A DNA stretch of 64,000 nt from Azovibrio restrictus DSM 23866. GTDB lineage: Bacteria > Pseudomonadota > Gammaproteobacteria > Burkholderiales > Rhodocyclaceae. The first letter of the stretch is position 1, and each line of letters starts with the position of its first letter. Below, one piece after another: positions 17,446-25,396 of this stretch. Both the position numbers and the translations under genes were made by a program. Below the pieces are notes generated by a model. The model was not told the origin of the DNA, searched no databases, and saw only the letters and a program-made list of their open reading frames with translations. The stretch covers positions 186,001 to 250,000 of the forward strand of contig NZ_AUCH01000001.1 in the NCBI RefSeq assembly GCF_000429665.1, given 5' to 3'.

Positions 17446-17820
17446 CCAGACGCGCAGACGACGCAGACTCTCCCTGTCGCTACTGTCAGGGAGCAACACC
17501 AGGGTCTGGCGCCGTCCCTCCCCTGCCTGCCAGAAAAACACGCACAACCAGGGCTGGATCAGCCCTCCCGGCAGCCGTGTGGCGGCAAGCCCATCCACGG
17601 TCAGCCCCCCATCAGCCTGCAGACACAGCCTGACGCCCCCCTGCCGCCAGCGGCGCAAGGCGAGCAGGAACAAACCCAGAACGGACAGGATCAGGAACAG
17701 GCGTGGCCCCGGGGGCCAGTCGCTCAGGAATATCCCCAGGGCAGCCAGGAAATGGCTGAGCGCCAGGGAGGACAGCAGCAGGCGGGAGCGGTGCAGTTCG
17801 ACGAAAACCGGGAACTGCAC
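17422..17820 (-). CDS. YgfX (CptA-like) family membrane protein
   Basis: 132 residues with two closely spaced membrane helices (about 14-32 and 38-56), then a basic loop and a small soluble domain with QPWLCVFFWQAGEGRRQTLVLLPDS. This is the layout of YgfX/CptA proteins, which in gammaproteobacteria sit beside sdhE and close to nadB. No sdhE partner is present here. In E. coli YgfX was proposed as a cytoskeleton-targeting toxin, which should not be assumed here. It overlaps nadB at the 3' end and trails fabF by 15 bp, so it is probably the last gene of the fab operon. Confidence 0.65.
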   Translation of the reverse strand: MQFPVFVELHRSRLLLSSLALSHFLAALGIFLSDWPPGPRLFLILSVLGLFLLALRRWRQGGVRLCLQADGGLTVDGLAATRLPGGLIQPWLCVFFWQAGEGRRQTLVLLPDSSDRESLRRLRVWLLLARRS

Positions 17821-17835
17821 CGCATCAGGGCGGGG

Positions 17836-19068
17836 TCAGACCCGCTTGAAGACCAGGGAACCGTTGGTGCCGCCGAACCCGAAGTTGTTGTTCAGGGCCA
17901 CCTCGATCTTCATCTCCCGGGCCGTGTTGGCACAGTAGTCCAGGTCGCACTCGGGATCCTGGTTGAAGATGTTGATGGTCGGCGGGGAAACCTGGTGATG
18001 GAGGGCCAGCACGGTAAACAGGGACTCGATGCCGCCGGCGCCCCCCAGCAGGTGGCCGGTCATGGACTTGGTGGAATTGACCACCAGTTTGTGGGCCGCC
18101 TCGCCGAAAGCCAGCTTGATGGCGTCGGACTCGTTCTTGTCCCCCAGGGGGGTGGAAGTACCATGGGCATTCAGGTACTGCACCTGGTCCGGATTCACCC
18201 CGGCATTCTTCAGGGCAGCCTGGATGCAGCGCCGGGGGCCATCAGCATTGGGAGCCGTCATGTGGTAAGCGTCACCGCTCATGCCGTAGCCGGACAGTTC
18301 GGCGTAGATCTTCGCCCCCCGGGCCTTGGCATGCTCGTACTCTTCCAGCACCAGCACCCCGGCACCCTCGCCCAGCACGAAACCGTCCCGGTCCTTGTCC
18401 CAGGGGCGGCTGGCGGTAGCCGGATCGTCATTGCGGGTGGACAGGGCCCGGGCAGCACAGAAGCCCCCGACCCCCAGGGGCGATACCGTGGATTCGGCCC
18501 CGCCGGCAACCATCACGTCGGCATCGCCGTACTCGATGATGCGGGCCGCCTCGCCGATGGAATGGGTACCGGTGGTACAGGCCGTCACCAGGGCGATGTT
18601 GGGCCCCTTGAAGCCATACTGGATGGACAGGTTGCCGGAGATCATGTTGATGATGGAGCCCGGCACGAAGAAGGGGGAAACCTTGCGCACCCCGGCCCCG
18701 TTGAACTCATCCTTGGTGGCCTCGATCAAGGGCAGGCCGCCGATGCCGGAGCCGATGCAGACGCCGATGCGCTCCGCGTCAGCCTGTTCCTGATCCAGCC
18801 CCGCATCGCGCACGGCCTGGATGCCGGCGGCCATGCCGAAATGGATGAAGGTGTCCATGCGGCGCGCTTCCTTGGGAGAAAGGTAGGCGCCGATGTCAAA
18901 ATTCTTGACCTCCCCGGCAATACGGGTGGGGAAGGTGGAAGCATCAAACTTGGTAATTGCGCCGATACCGGAACGGCCGGCCAGGATGTTCTGCCATGCT
19001 TCTTCGACAGTGTTACCGACGGGGCTGACGATGCCCAGGCCGGTGATGACGACTCTGCGACGTGCCAA
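17836..19068 (-). CDS. fabF: Beta-ketoacyl-ACP synthase II
   Basis: Elongating condensing enzyme of type II fatty-acid synthesis. 410 residues from a TTG start at 19068, chosen because GGAG lies six bases upstream and the product then begins MARRRVVITGLGIVSPVG as in other FabF proteins; an in-frame TTG four codons earlier would consume the ribosome site. Catalytic residues: Cys164 in TACTTGTHSIG, His in NAHGTSTPLGD (about 304), and His in KSMTGHLLGGAGG (about 341). It follows acpP after a stem-loop. Confidence 0.95.
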   Translation of the reverse strand: MARRRVVITGLGIVSPVGNTVEEAWQNILAGRSGIGAITKFDASTFPTRIAGEVKNFDIGAYLSPKEARRMDTFIHFGMAAGIQAVRDAGLDQEQADAERIGVCIGSGIGGLPLIEATKDEFNGAGVRKVSPFFVPGSIINMISGNLSIQYGFKGPNIALVTACTTGTHSIGEAARIIEYGDADVMVAGGAESTVSPLGVGGFCAARALSTRNDDPATASRPWDKDRDGFVLGEGAGVLVLEEYEHAKARGAKIYAELSGYGMSGDAYHMTAPNADGPRRCIQAALKNAGVNPDQVQYLNAHGTSTPLGDKNESDAIKLAFGEAAHKLVVNSTKSMTGHLLGGAGGIESLFTVLALHHQVSPPTINIFNQDPECDLDYCANTAREMKIEVALNNNFGFGGTNGSLVFKRV

Positions 19069-19095
19069 GTTGCACTCCAATCACATACATAGACG

Positions 19096-19119
19096 GAGGC
19101 CGGCATTAAAGCCGGCCTC
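19096..19119 (-). other. Perfect stem-loop between acpP and fabF
   Basis: GAGGCCGGC and GCCGGCCTC form a 9-bp perfect stem around a 6-base loop in the 74-bp acpP-fabF gap. No T-tract follows on the minus strand, so it does not look like a terminator. An RNA processing or 3' stabilising element that lets acpP be made in excess over fabF is a plausible role. Confidence 0.5.
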
Positions 19120-19142
19120 GCGAGAAAAACAAACCGAATGGA

Positions 19143-19379
19143 TTACTTCTTGTTGGCGAGGATGTAATCAATCGCCTGCTGGACGCTGGTGATCTTCTCG
19201 GCCTCTTCGTCCGGGATCTCGCACTCGAATTCCTCTTCGAGGGCCATCACCAGTTCGACGGTATCCAGCGAATCGGCGCCCAGATCGTCCACGAAGGAGG
19301 ACTCGTTCTTGATGTCCGCTTCGTTTACACCGAGTTGTTCGGCGACAATCTTCTTGACGCGCTCAACGATGTTATCCAT
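19143..19379 (-). CDS. acpP: Acyl carrier protein
   Basis: 78-residue acidic four-helix protein that carries growing acyl chains on 4'-phosphopantetheine. The attachment Ser is Ser37 in the DSL motif (DDLGADSLDTVELVMALEE). Length and sequence are typical (VERVKKIVAEQLGV near the N-terminus). A strong ribosome site, GGAAGGAG, precedes the ATG, in line with high expression. It lies between fabG and fabF. Confidence 0.98.
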   Translation of the reverse strand: MDNIVERVKKIVAEQLGVNEADIKNESSFVDDLGADSLDTVELVMALEEEFECEIPDEEAEKITSVQQAIDYILANKK

Positions 19380-19475
19380 TGAAAAAACTCCTTCCCTGTT
19401 CGGGGATATAAAAAAACCGCGCTAGTTTACCAAAACCCGGCCCCCGGGAGAATCTTCCCACCGGCCGGATCACTC

Positions 19476-20216
19476 TTAATCCATGTACATTCCGCCATTC
19501 ACATGCACCGTGGTGCCCGTGACATAGGCAGCGCCGGGGGAAGCCAGGAAGGCCACTGCCGCCGCGATATCCTCGGGCAGGCCCAGGCGGCCCAGGGGGA
19601 TATTACCCAAAAGCGAAGTTTTCTGTTCGTCCGAAAGGACCTTGGTCATATCGGTATCGATGAAGCCCGGGGCGACGCAGTTGACCGTCACGTTGCGGCT
19701 GCCCAGCTCCCGCGCCAGGGAGCGGGTCATGCCGGCAACGCCCGCCTTGGCGGCACAGTAGTTGGCCTGACCCGGATTGCCGGCATGCCCCACCACGGAG
19801 GTGATGTTGATGATGCGGCCGCTACGGGCCTTCATCATGCCACGCATGACCGCCTTGGACAGGCGGAACACGGCCTTGAGATTGGTGTCGATCACCGCAT
19901 CCCATTCCTCGTCCTTCATGCGCATGGCCAGGTTGTCCCGGGTGATGCCGGCATTATTGACCAGGATGGAGACCGGCCCGATTTCCTTCTCGATGCCGCT
20001 GATCAGGGCATCCACCTGGGCCTGGTCACGCACTTCCAGCACCTCGCCCCGCCCCTGGGCACCGGCTTCAGCCAGGTAGGCGGAAATATTGCCGGCCCCT
20101 TCGGGGCTGGTGGCGGTGCCGATCACGGTGGCACCGAGACGGGCCAGTTCGAGGGCCACGGCCTTGCCGATACCCCGGGAAGCGCCGGTGACGAGGGCGA
20201 TTTGTCCTTGCAGCAT
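19476..20216 (-). CDS. fabG: 3-oxoacyl-ACP reductase
   Basis: NADPH-dependent short-chain dehydrogenase that reduces beta-ketoacyl-ACP. 246 residues. The cofactor loop is ALVTGASRGIGKAVA (about 7-21), NNAGITRDN is near 86-94, and the YxxxK catalytic pair is in NYCAAKAGVAG (about 150-160). The start at 20216 gives the conserved MLQGQIALVTGAS; a longer frame reaches into fabD and is not family sequence. It lies four bases after fabD. Confidence 0.96.
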   Translation of the reverse strand: MLQGQIALVTGASRGIGKAVALELARLGATVIGTATSPEGAGNISAYLAEAGAQGRGEVLEVRDQAQVDALISGIEKEIGPVSILVNNAGITRDNLAMRMKDEEWDAVIDTNLKAVFRLSKAVMRGMMKARSGRIINITSVVGHAGNPGQANYCAAKAGVAGMTRSLARELGSRNVTVNCVAPGFIDTDMTKVLSDEQKTSLLGNIPLGRLGLPEDIAAAVAFLASPGAAYVTGTTVHVNGGMYMD

Positions 20217-20220
20217 GGTC

Positions 20221-21147
20221 TTACTCCAGGTTGAGATTGGCTTCGATGGCAGCCAGGTCGGCCAGGGCCACCCCATTGACGCCATCGGCGCAACGTTTGG
20301 TCAGCCCCGCCAGAACCTTGCCGGGACCGCATTCGGCCACCAGGGTCACGCCCATGCCGGCCATCTTCTGGATGGTTTCGACCCAGCGCACGGGATTGTA
20401 GGCCTGCCGCACCAGGGCGTCTCGGATGCGAGCCGGATCGGACTCGACGGCCACATCCACGTTATTGACCACCGGGATGGCCGGAGCACGGAGCTCCAGT
20501 TCGGCAAGGCGGGCCGCCAGCTTGTCGGCGGCGGGCCGGATCAGGGAAGAATGGAAAGGCGCGGACACGGGCAGGGCCAGGGCGCGCTTGGCCCCCCGGG
20601 TCTTGCAGGCTTCCATGGCCCGCTCCACGGCGGCCTTGTGGCCGGCAATCACGGTCTGGCCGGCGGCATTGAAATTGACCGGCTCCACCACCTCGCCCCG
20701 GGCCGCTTCGGCACAGGCGGTACGGATGCCGTCATCGTCCAGGCCGAGAATGGCGGCCATGGCGCCGGTGCCCAGGGGCACGGCTTCCTGCATGGCAGCA
20801 GCGCGCAGGCGCACCAGGGGAACCGCATCGCTGAAGGCCAGCACCCCGGCAGCCACCAGGGCGGAATATTCGCCCAGGCTGTGGCCTGCGAGCACGGCAG
20901 GGAGCTTGCCCCCTTTTTCCTGCCACAAGCGCCAGGCGGCAATACCGGCAGTGAGCATCACCGGCTGGGTATTGACGGTCTGGGACAGCACCTCGGCCGG
21001 CCCCTCGGCCACCATCTGCCACAGATCCTGACCCAGGGCAGTGGAAGCCTCGTCAAAGGTGGCGCGGACCACGGCGGCATCGCCGTAAGCCCCCATCATG
21101 CCGACCGACTGGGAACCCTGACCGGGAAACACGAAAGCAAAGGCCAT
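20221..21147 (-). CDS. fabD: Malonyl-CoA-ACP transacylase
   Basis: Loads malonyl groups onto ACP. 308 residues. The nucleophile Ser90 sits in AGHSLGEYSALVAAG, the N-terminal FVFPGQGSQSVGMMG is the family oxyanion-hole motif, and the catalytic His lies in the APFHSSLIRPA block (about 196-206). It is part of the plsX-fabH-fabD-fabG run, 11 bp after fabH. Confidence 0.97.
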   Translation of the reverse strand: MAFAFVFPGQGSQSVGMMGAYGDAAVVRATFDEASTALGQDLWQMVAEGPAEVLSQTVNTQPVMLTAGIAAWRLWQEKGGKLPAVLAGHSLGEYSALVAAGVLAFSDAVPLVRLRAAAMQEAVPLGTGAMAAILGLDDDGIRTACAEAARGEVVEPVNFNAAGQTVIAGHKAAVERAMEACKTRGAKRALALPVSAPFHSSLIRPAADKLAARLAELELRAPAIPVVNNVDVAVESDPARIRDALVRQAYNPVRWVETIQKMAGMGVTLVAECGPGKVLAGLTKRCADGVNGVALADLAAIEANLNLE

Positions 21148-21158
21148 GAAATTTCTCC

Positions 21159-22124
21159 TCAGAATTGGAACAGGACGGCGCCCCAGGTGAAGCCGCCGCC
21201 CACCCCTTCGAGCAGCACCTTCTGGCCGCGCTGGATGCGTCCGTCGCGCACCGCCTCATCCAGAGCCAGGGGCACGGAAGCAGCCGAGGTATTGCCGTGA
21301 CGATCCACGGTCACCACCACCTTGTCCCGGGACAGGCCCAGTTTCTTGCTGGTGGCATCGATGATGCGGATGTTGGCCTGATGGGGAATCAGCCAGTCCA
21401 GCTCGCCGCTGGCGATGCCAGCTGCCGTACAGCACTCCTCGGCCACATCGGCGAGAACCCGCACCGCAGTTTTGAAAACCGCCTGGCCTTCCATGCGCAG
21501 GAAGGGGTCGCCAGTCACCTGCCCGGCGGCAACCTGACCGGGCACCGACAGGATGCCCACCTGGCTGCCGTCCGCATGCAGGGCCGTGGCCAGGATGCCG
21601 GGCTGGGCAGAAGCTTCCAGCACCACAGCGCCAGCCCCATCGCCAAACAGGACACAGGTGCCCCGGTCCTTCCAGTCCAGGATGCGGGAGAAAGTCTCGG
21701 CCCCCACCACCAGCGCCTTCTTGTGGGTCCCGGAGCGGATGAACTTGTCCGCCACGCTCAGGGCGTAGACAAAGCCGCTGCATACGGCCTGCAGATCGAA
21801 AGCCGTGGCCCCCTTGTTGCCCAGAGCGCCCTGCAGCAGGCAGGCGGTGCTGGGAAAGATGTAATCAGGGGTGGACGTGGCAACGATGATCAGATCCAGC
21901 TCGGCCGCATCGATGCCGGCCATGGCCAGGGCCTTCTCCGCCGCCTCCCGGCCCATCTGGCTGGAAGTCTGCCCGGCCGCAGCCAGATGCCGGGCGCGGA
22001 TGCCGGTGCGGGTCACGATCCATTCGTCACTGGTGTCGATACCCCGGGCCACCAGATCGTCGTTGCTGACGGGATTGCCGGGCAGATAACTGCCAACCCC
22101 GGCAATACGGGAATAAATACTCAT
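21159..22124 (-). CDS. fabH: Beta-ketoacyl-ACP synthase III
   Basis: Starts fatty-acid synthesis by condensing acetyl-CoA with malonyl-ACP. 321 residues. Catalytic Cys115 is in DLQAVCSGFVYAL. His and Asn are in the WLIPHQANIRIID (about 243-255) and DRHGNTSAASVPLALDEA (about 270-287) blocks. The end, EGVGGGFTWGAVLFQF, is diagnostic. Its ATG shares one base with the plsX stop. Confidence 0.97.
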   Translation of the reverse strand: MSIYSRIAGVGSYLPGNPVSNDDLVARGIDTSDEWIVTRTGIRARHLAAAGQTSSQMGREAAEKALAMAGIDAAELDLIIVATSTPDYIFPSTACLLQGALGNKGATAFDLQAVCSGFVYALSVADKFIRSGTHKKALVVGAETFSRILDWKDRGTCVLFGDGAGAVVLEASAQPGILATALHADGSQVGILSVPGQVAAGQVTGDPFLRMEGQAVFKTAVRVLADVAEECCTAAGIASGELDWLIPHQANIRIIDATSKKLGLSRDKVVVTVDRHGNTSAASVPLALDEAVRDGRIQRGQKVLLEGVGGGFTWGAVLFQF

Positions 22125-23143
22125 CAGACAGCCTCCTCGGCAAGGGGCACCTGCAACTCAGCCAGCTTGCCGGCGATACGTTCGAGCACCCCGTTGCTGG
22201 CCGCCTCGTAGGCACGGCTAACGGCCTGCTCGAAAGCAAAGGCATCGGCAGAACCGTGGCTTTTCACCACCAGGCCCTTCAGGCCCAGCAGGCAGGCGCC
22301 GTTGTAGCGGCGGTGATCGAGATTGTGCTTGAAGCGCTTCAGCACCGGCATGGCCACCAGGGCAGCGAGCTTGGTGAAGACATTGCGGCTGAAAGCCTGC
22401 CGGAGCCCGGTGGCCATCATCTGGGCCACCCCTTCCGAGGCCTTGAGGGCCACGTTGCCGACAAACCCGTCGCACACCACCACGTCCGCATGGCCCTTGT
22501 AGATGCCGTCACCCTCGACGTTACCCACGAAATTCAGGCCGGATCCCTTGAGCAGCTCCGCCGCCCGCTTCACCACCTCGTTCCCCTTGATGTCCTCCTC
22601 CCCGATGTTGAGAAGGCCCACCCGGGGCTGTTCCTGGTGATCCACGGCGGCAGCCAGCATGGCGCCCATGATGCCGAACTGGAGCAGGTGCTCCGCTGCA
22701 CAATCCACGTTGGCCCCCAGGTCCAGCATGTGCACATGGCCGGTCATGGTGGGCAGCACCGGGCAAAGCGCCGGCCGGTCTATGCCCGGCAGCATCTTCA
22801 GCACGAAACGGGAAATAGCCATCAGGGCCCCGGTATTACCGGCCGAGACACAGGCCTGGGCCTCCCCGGCCTTGACCAGGTTCACGGCCACCCGCATGGA
22901 AGAATCCTTCTTGTTGCGCATGGCCAGGGCCGGAGCCTCGTCCATGGTCACCACCTCGCTGGCATGCTGAATGCGGCAGCGGTCGGAAAGTGTCGTTGCA
23001 AGCAGGGGACGGATCAGGGCTTCCTGGCCCACGAGCACAACCCGGGCCTGGGGATGGGAGCGAAGAAAGGCGAGCGCCGCCGGCACGGTAACGGAGGGAC
23101 CATGGTCCCCCCCCATGCAGTCGATAGCGATGGTATGGGGCAT
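22124..23143 (-). CDS. plsX: Phosphate acyltransferase PlsX
   Basis: Makes acyl-phosphate from acyl-ACP for the PlsY route to phosphatidic acid. 339 residues. The N-terminus TIAIDCMGGDHGPSVTVPAAL and the SAGNTGALMAISRFVLK block (about 100-117) are typical. VCDGFVGNVALKASEGVAQ (about 223-241) is near the active site. It begins 80 bp after rpmF, behind an intrinsic-terminator-like hairpin, so its level may be set separately from rpmF. Confidence 0.97.
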   Translation of the reverse strand: MPHTIAIDCMGGDHGPSVTVPAALAFLRSHPQARVVLVGQEALIRPLLATTLSDRCRIQHASEVVTMDEAPALAMRNKKDSSMRVAVNLVKAGEAQACVSAGNTGALMAISRFVLKMLPGIDRPALCPVLPTMTGHVHMLDLGANVDCAAEHLLQFGIMGAMLAAAVDHQEQPRVGLLNIGEEDIKGNEVVKRAAELLKGSGLNFVGNVEGDGIYKGHADVVVCDGFVGNVALKASEGVAQMMATGLRQAFSRNVFTKLAALVAMPVLKRFKHNLDHRRYNGACLLGLKGLVVKSHGSADAFAFEQAVSRAYEAASNGVLERIAGKLAELQVPLAEEAV

Positions 23144-23172
23144 CAGGGGTGCACGAACCTAAATTGCGCGCA

Positions 23173-23210
23173 AAAGAAAAGGCAGGCAGTCCCAGTAGAA
23201 CTGCCTGCCT
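23173..23210 (-). terminator. Terminator-like hairpin between rpmF and plsX
   Basis: On the minus strand AGGCAGGCAGT and ACTGCCTGCCT form an 11-bp perfect stem with a 9-base loop, followed by TTTTCTTTT. It lies 13 bases after the rpmF stop and 30 bases before plsX. It probably ends part of the yceD-rpmF transcripts and so lowers plsX-fab expression relative to L32. Confidence 0.7.
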
Positions 23211-23222
23211 GATGGTGTTTTA

Positions 23223-23402
23223 TTATTCGCCCTTGGTCTTCAGGACTTTTTTGCCCCGGTAGAAGCCGGAGGGAGAAATGTGGTGACGCAGGTGAACTTC
23301 ACCGGTGGTAGCTTCCACGGCCAGGGGGGGATTGGTCAGGAAGTCATGAGCGCGGTGCATGCCACGCTTGGAAGGGGATTTCTTGTTCTGTTGAACGGCC
23401 AT
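23223..23402 (-). CDS. rpmF: 50S ribosomal protein L32
   Basis: 59-residue basic ribosomal protein beginning MAVQQNKKSPSKRGMHRAHD, with TNPPLAVEATTGEVHLRHH in the middle. The length is right for the family. The zinc-binding cysteines of some L32 proteins are absent, so this is the Cys-free type. It stands between yceD and plsX, the order seen in most proteobacteria. Confidence 0.97.
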   Translation of the reverse strand: MAVQQNKKSPSKRGMHRAHDFLTNPPLAVEATTGEVHLRHHISPSGFYRGKKVLKTKGE

Positions 23403-23424
23403 TTGTAAAACTCCTCAAAAACAA

Positions 23425-23919
23425 TCAGTTAAGCTTGCCCTTCAAGCCCGCCAGCGCAGCAAACGGATGAGGCCGTTCGCCCGCTTCGGTATCGGAAGGC
23501 AAGCCACATGCTTCGTGGCGCGGTGCCACTGGCAAAGCCAGCAGGATCTCGTCCTCGATCAGGGCCCTGACATCCAGGGCACCCGCCACGGGCAGAAAAT
23601 CCAGACTGTCGTCCTCCAGCTCTTCCTGGGTGGGCTCACTGCCTTCCGGAACCAGTTCCAGCAGGCTGTCGATCTCCAGCTCCTCTTCCACCGTAGCAAG
23701 ACAACGCTGGCAGATCAGGGGCAGGACACCGCTCACCTCAAGATGCAAACGGGGCTGACCCCGCTCACCCGAAACCCCCTTGAGCCGGTACTGCACTTTT
23801 CCAGCCACCTGGGTGACCAGATCATGCAGACGCGGCAACTCCAACAACTCCAGGGAACCTTCAAGATTCCTGGATTCGCGGACAAATCGGTGGGCGTCGA
23901 TCACGAGCTGTTGCGACAT
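23425..23919 (-). CDS. yceD: YceD (DUF177) family protein, 23S rRNA accumulation protein
   Basis: 164 residues with an acidic central part (LEDDSLDFLPV) and the DUF177 cysteine pair around LICQRCLATVEEEL (about 68-81). A further Cys in HEACGLP near 137 fits a metal site. In E. coli and plants the family is needed for normal 23S rRNA levels. It is always next to rpmF. The strong promoter at 23929-23957 places the likely transcription start within about three bases of this ATG, so the mRNA may be leaderless. Confidence 0.9.
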   Translation of the reverse strand: MSQQLVIDAHRFVRESRNLEGSLELLELPRLHDLVTQVAGKVQYRLKGVSGERGQPRLHLEVSGVLPLICQRCLATVEEELEIDSLLELVPEGSEPTQEELEDDSLDFLPVAGALDVRALIEDEILLALPVAPRHEACGLPSDTEAGERPHPFAALAGLKGKLN

Positions 23920-23928
23920 AGGGGCGGG

Positions 23929-23957
23929 ATGATATTATTTTTGGCTTTGTAAGTCAA
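23929..23957 (-). promoter_or_regulatory. Sigma-70 promoter for the yceD-rpmF-plsX-fab operon
   Basis: Reading the minus strand: TTGACT (23952-23957), a 17-base AT-rich spacer, then TATCAT (23929-23934). Both hexamers are one base off consensus at ideal spacing. The expected start point is around 23922, only a few bases from the yceD ATG at 23919. Confidence 0.65.
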
Positions 23958-24033
23958 AGCACTAAAGCACTCTAAATATCGAAGCTAAGGTGTTGTGACA
24001 TTTTCGCTTTTGCCCCGACACCCAACGCCTCCC

Positions 24034-24627
24034 ATGCCCACGCCCGCCACGCCCCCCCTGGTTCTAGCCTCCACCTCCCCGTTCCGCCGTGAGCTCCTGT
24101 CCCGGCTGATCGCGGATTTCCAGGTCGCCGACCCCAGGACCGACGAAACCCCCCTCCCCGACGAAACGCCCGAAGCCCTGGCGCTGCGCCTGTCCGAAGC
24201 CAAGGCCCGAGCCGTGGCCCCCGGCCACCCCGGCGCCCTGATCATCGGCAGCGACCAGGTGGCCGTCTGCGACGGAAGAATCTATGGCAAGCCCGGCAAT
24301 CATGAGAGGGCCGTGGCGCAACTGCAGGAACTCCGGGGCCGGACCGTGAACTTCTTCACCGGTCTCTGCCTGCTGGACACTCGCAACAACCAGGCCCATG
24401 TACGCGGCATCCCCACCCTGGTGACCTTCCGGGACCTGACAGACCAGGAAATCGCAGCCTACCTGGAGCGGGAACCCGCCTACAACTGCGCCGGCTCGGC
24501 CAAGTCTGAAGGCCTGGGCATCGCCCTGATCGCACGCCTGGAAGGCAGCGACCCCAATGCCCTGGTGGGCCTGCCCCTGATCGCCCTGTGCGACCTGTTC
24601 CGGGAAACCGGCCTGCGGGTGCTCTGA
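24034..24627 (+). CDS. Maf-family nucleotide pyrophosphatase (YceF type)
   Basis: Hydrolyses modified nucleoside triphosphates; the YceF subgroup prefers m7GTP. 197 residues. The N-terminal loop LVLASTSPFRRELLSRL is the Maf signature, and IIGSDQVAVCDG (about 69-80) holds the catalytic Asp. YNCAGSAKSEGLG near 150 is typical. The ATG at 24034 gives normal length; an in-frame GTG at 23995 with AAGG four bases before it would add 13 residues and cannot be excluded. It diverges from yceD as in E. coli, and its stop overlaps the methylase start (TGATGA). Confidence 0.9.
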   Translation: MPTPATPPLVLASTSPFRRELLSRLIADFQVADPRTDETPLPDETPEALALRLSEAKARAVAPGHPGALIIGSDQVAVCDGRIYGKPGNHERAVAQLQELRGRTVNFFTGLCLLDTRNNQAHVRGIPTLVTFRDLTDQEIAAYLEREPAYNCAGSAKSEGLGIALIARLEGSDPNALVGLPLIALCDLFRETGLRVL

Positions 24628-25334
24628 TGACCGGCACCCTGCACCTGATCCCCGTTCCCCTGGGCCCCGGCGACACCGGGCAGGTACTGCCCGCCCCCGT
24701 GCTGGAGCAAGTGCGGCAGTTGCGCCACTTCGTGGTGGAACACGCCAAGACCGCCCGGGCCTTCCTGAAAGGGGTGGACATGCCCGTCCCCCTGCAGGAG
24801 CTGCAACTGCAGGAGTTGAACGAACACACCCGCAAGGAGGCCCTGCCCACCCTGCTCCAGCCCCTGCTGGAGGGCCATGACCTGGGCCTGATCTCGGAAG
24901 CCGGCTGCCCCGCCGTGGCCGACCCGGGCGCCGATCTGGTGGCCCTGGCCCAGGCCCGGAACATCCGGGTCCGCCCCCTGGTGGGCCCCTCCTCCCTGCT
25001 CCTGGCCCTGATGGCCTCCGGCCTCAACGGCCAGCGCTTTGCCTTTCATGGCTACCTGCCCGCCAAGGAAGACGAGCGCCGCCAAGCCATCCTGCAGCTG
25101 GAAAAGGAATCCCGGCGCCTGCGCCAGACCCAGCTCTGCATCGAAACCCCCTACCGCAACCAGGCCCTGTTCCAGGCCCTGCTGCAGCACTGCAACCCGG
25201 CCACCCGCCTCTGCCTGGCCACCGACCTGACCCTGACCAGCGAATCCATCCGCACCCTGAGCCTGGGCGAATGGCGCCGCCAGCCGCCCCCCGACTTTGA
25301 ACGACGGCCCACGGTATTCCTGCTCCTGGCCTGA
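24627..25334 (+). CDS. RsmI-like SAM-dependent methyltransferase
   Basis: 235-residue protein of the tetrapyrrole methylase fold, close to RsmI (ribose methylation of C1402 in 16S rRNA). The GLISEAGCPAVADPGADLVALA motif (about 92-113) and VGPSSLLLALMASGL (about 126-140) form the SAM and substrate clefts. It lacks the RsmI C-terminal helical domain and ends soon after ERRPTVFLLLA. The true rRNA target cannot be read here. It is coupled to maf by a one-base overlap, and a bidirectional terminator follows. Confidence 0.82.
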   Translation: MTGTLHLIPVPLGPGDTGQVLPAPVLEQVRQLRHFVVEHAKTARAFLKGVDMPVPLQELQLQELNEHTRKEALPTLLQPLLEGHDLGLISEAGCPAVADPGADLVALAQARNIRVRPLVGPSSLLLALMASGLNGQRFAFHGYLPAKEDERRQAILQLEKESRRLRQTQLCIETPYRNQALFQALLQHCNPATRLCLATDLTLTSESIRTLSLGEWRRQPPPDFERRPTVFLLLA

Positions 25335-25338
25335 GCCC

Positions 25339-25372
25339 AAAAAAAGGGGCCTTCGATGGGCCCCATTTTTTT
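25339..25372. terminator. Bidirectional intrinsic terminator
   Basis: A7, then GGGGCC and GGGCCCC around a short TTCGAT loop, then ATTTTTTT. The A-tract and T-tract make it work on both strands. It lies between the convergent RsmI-like and sppA genes. Confidence 0.85.
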
Positions 25373-25396
25373 CCTGAATACAAGCTGCAGAAGTCG

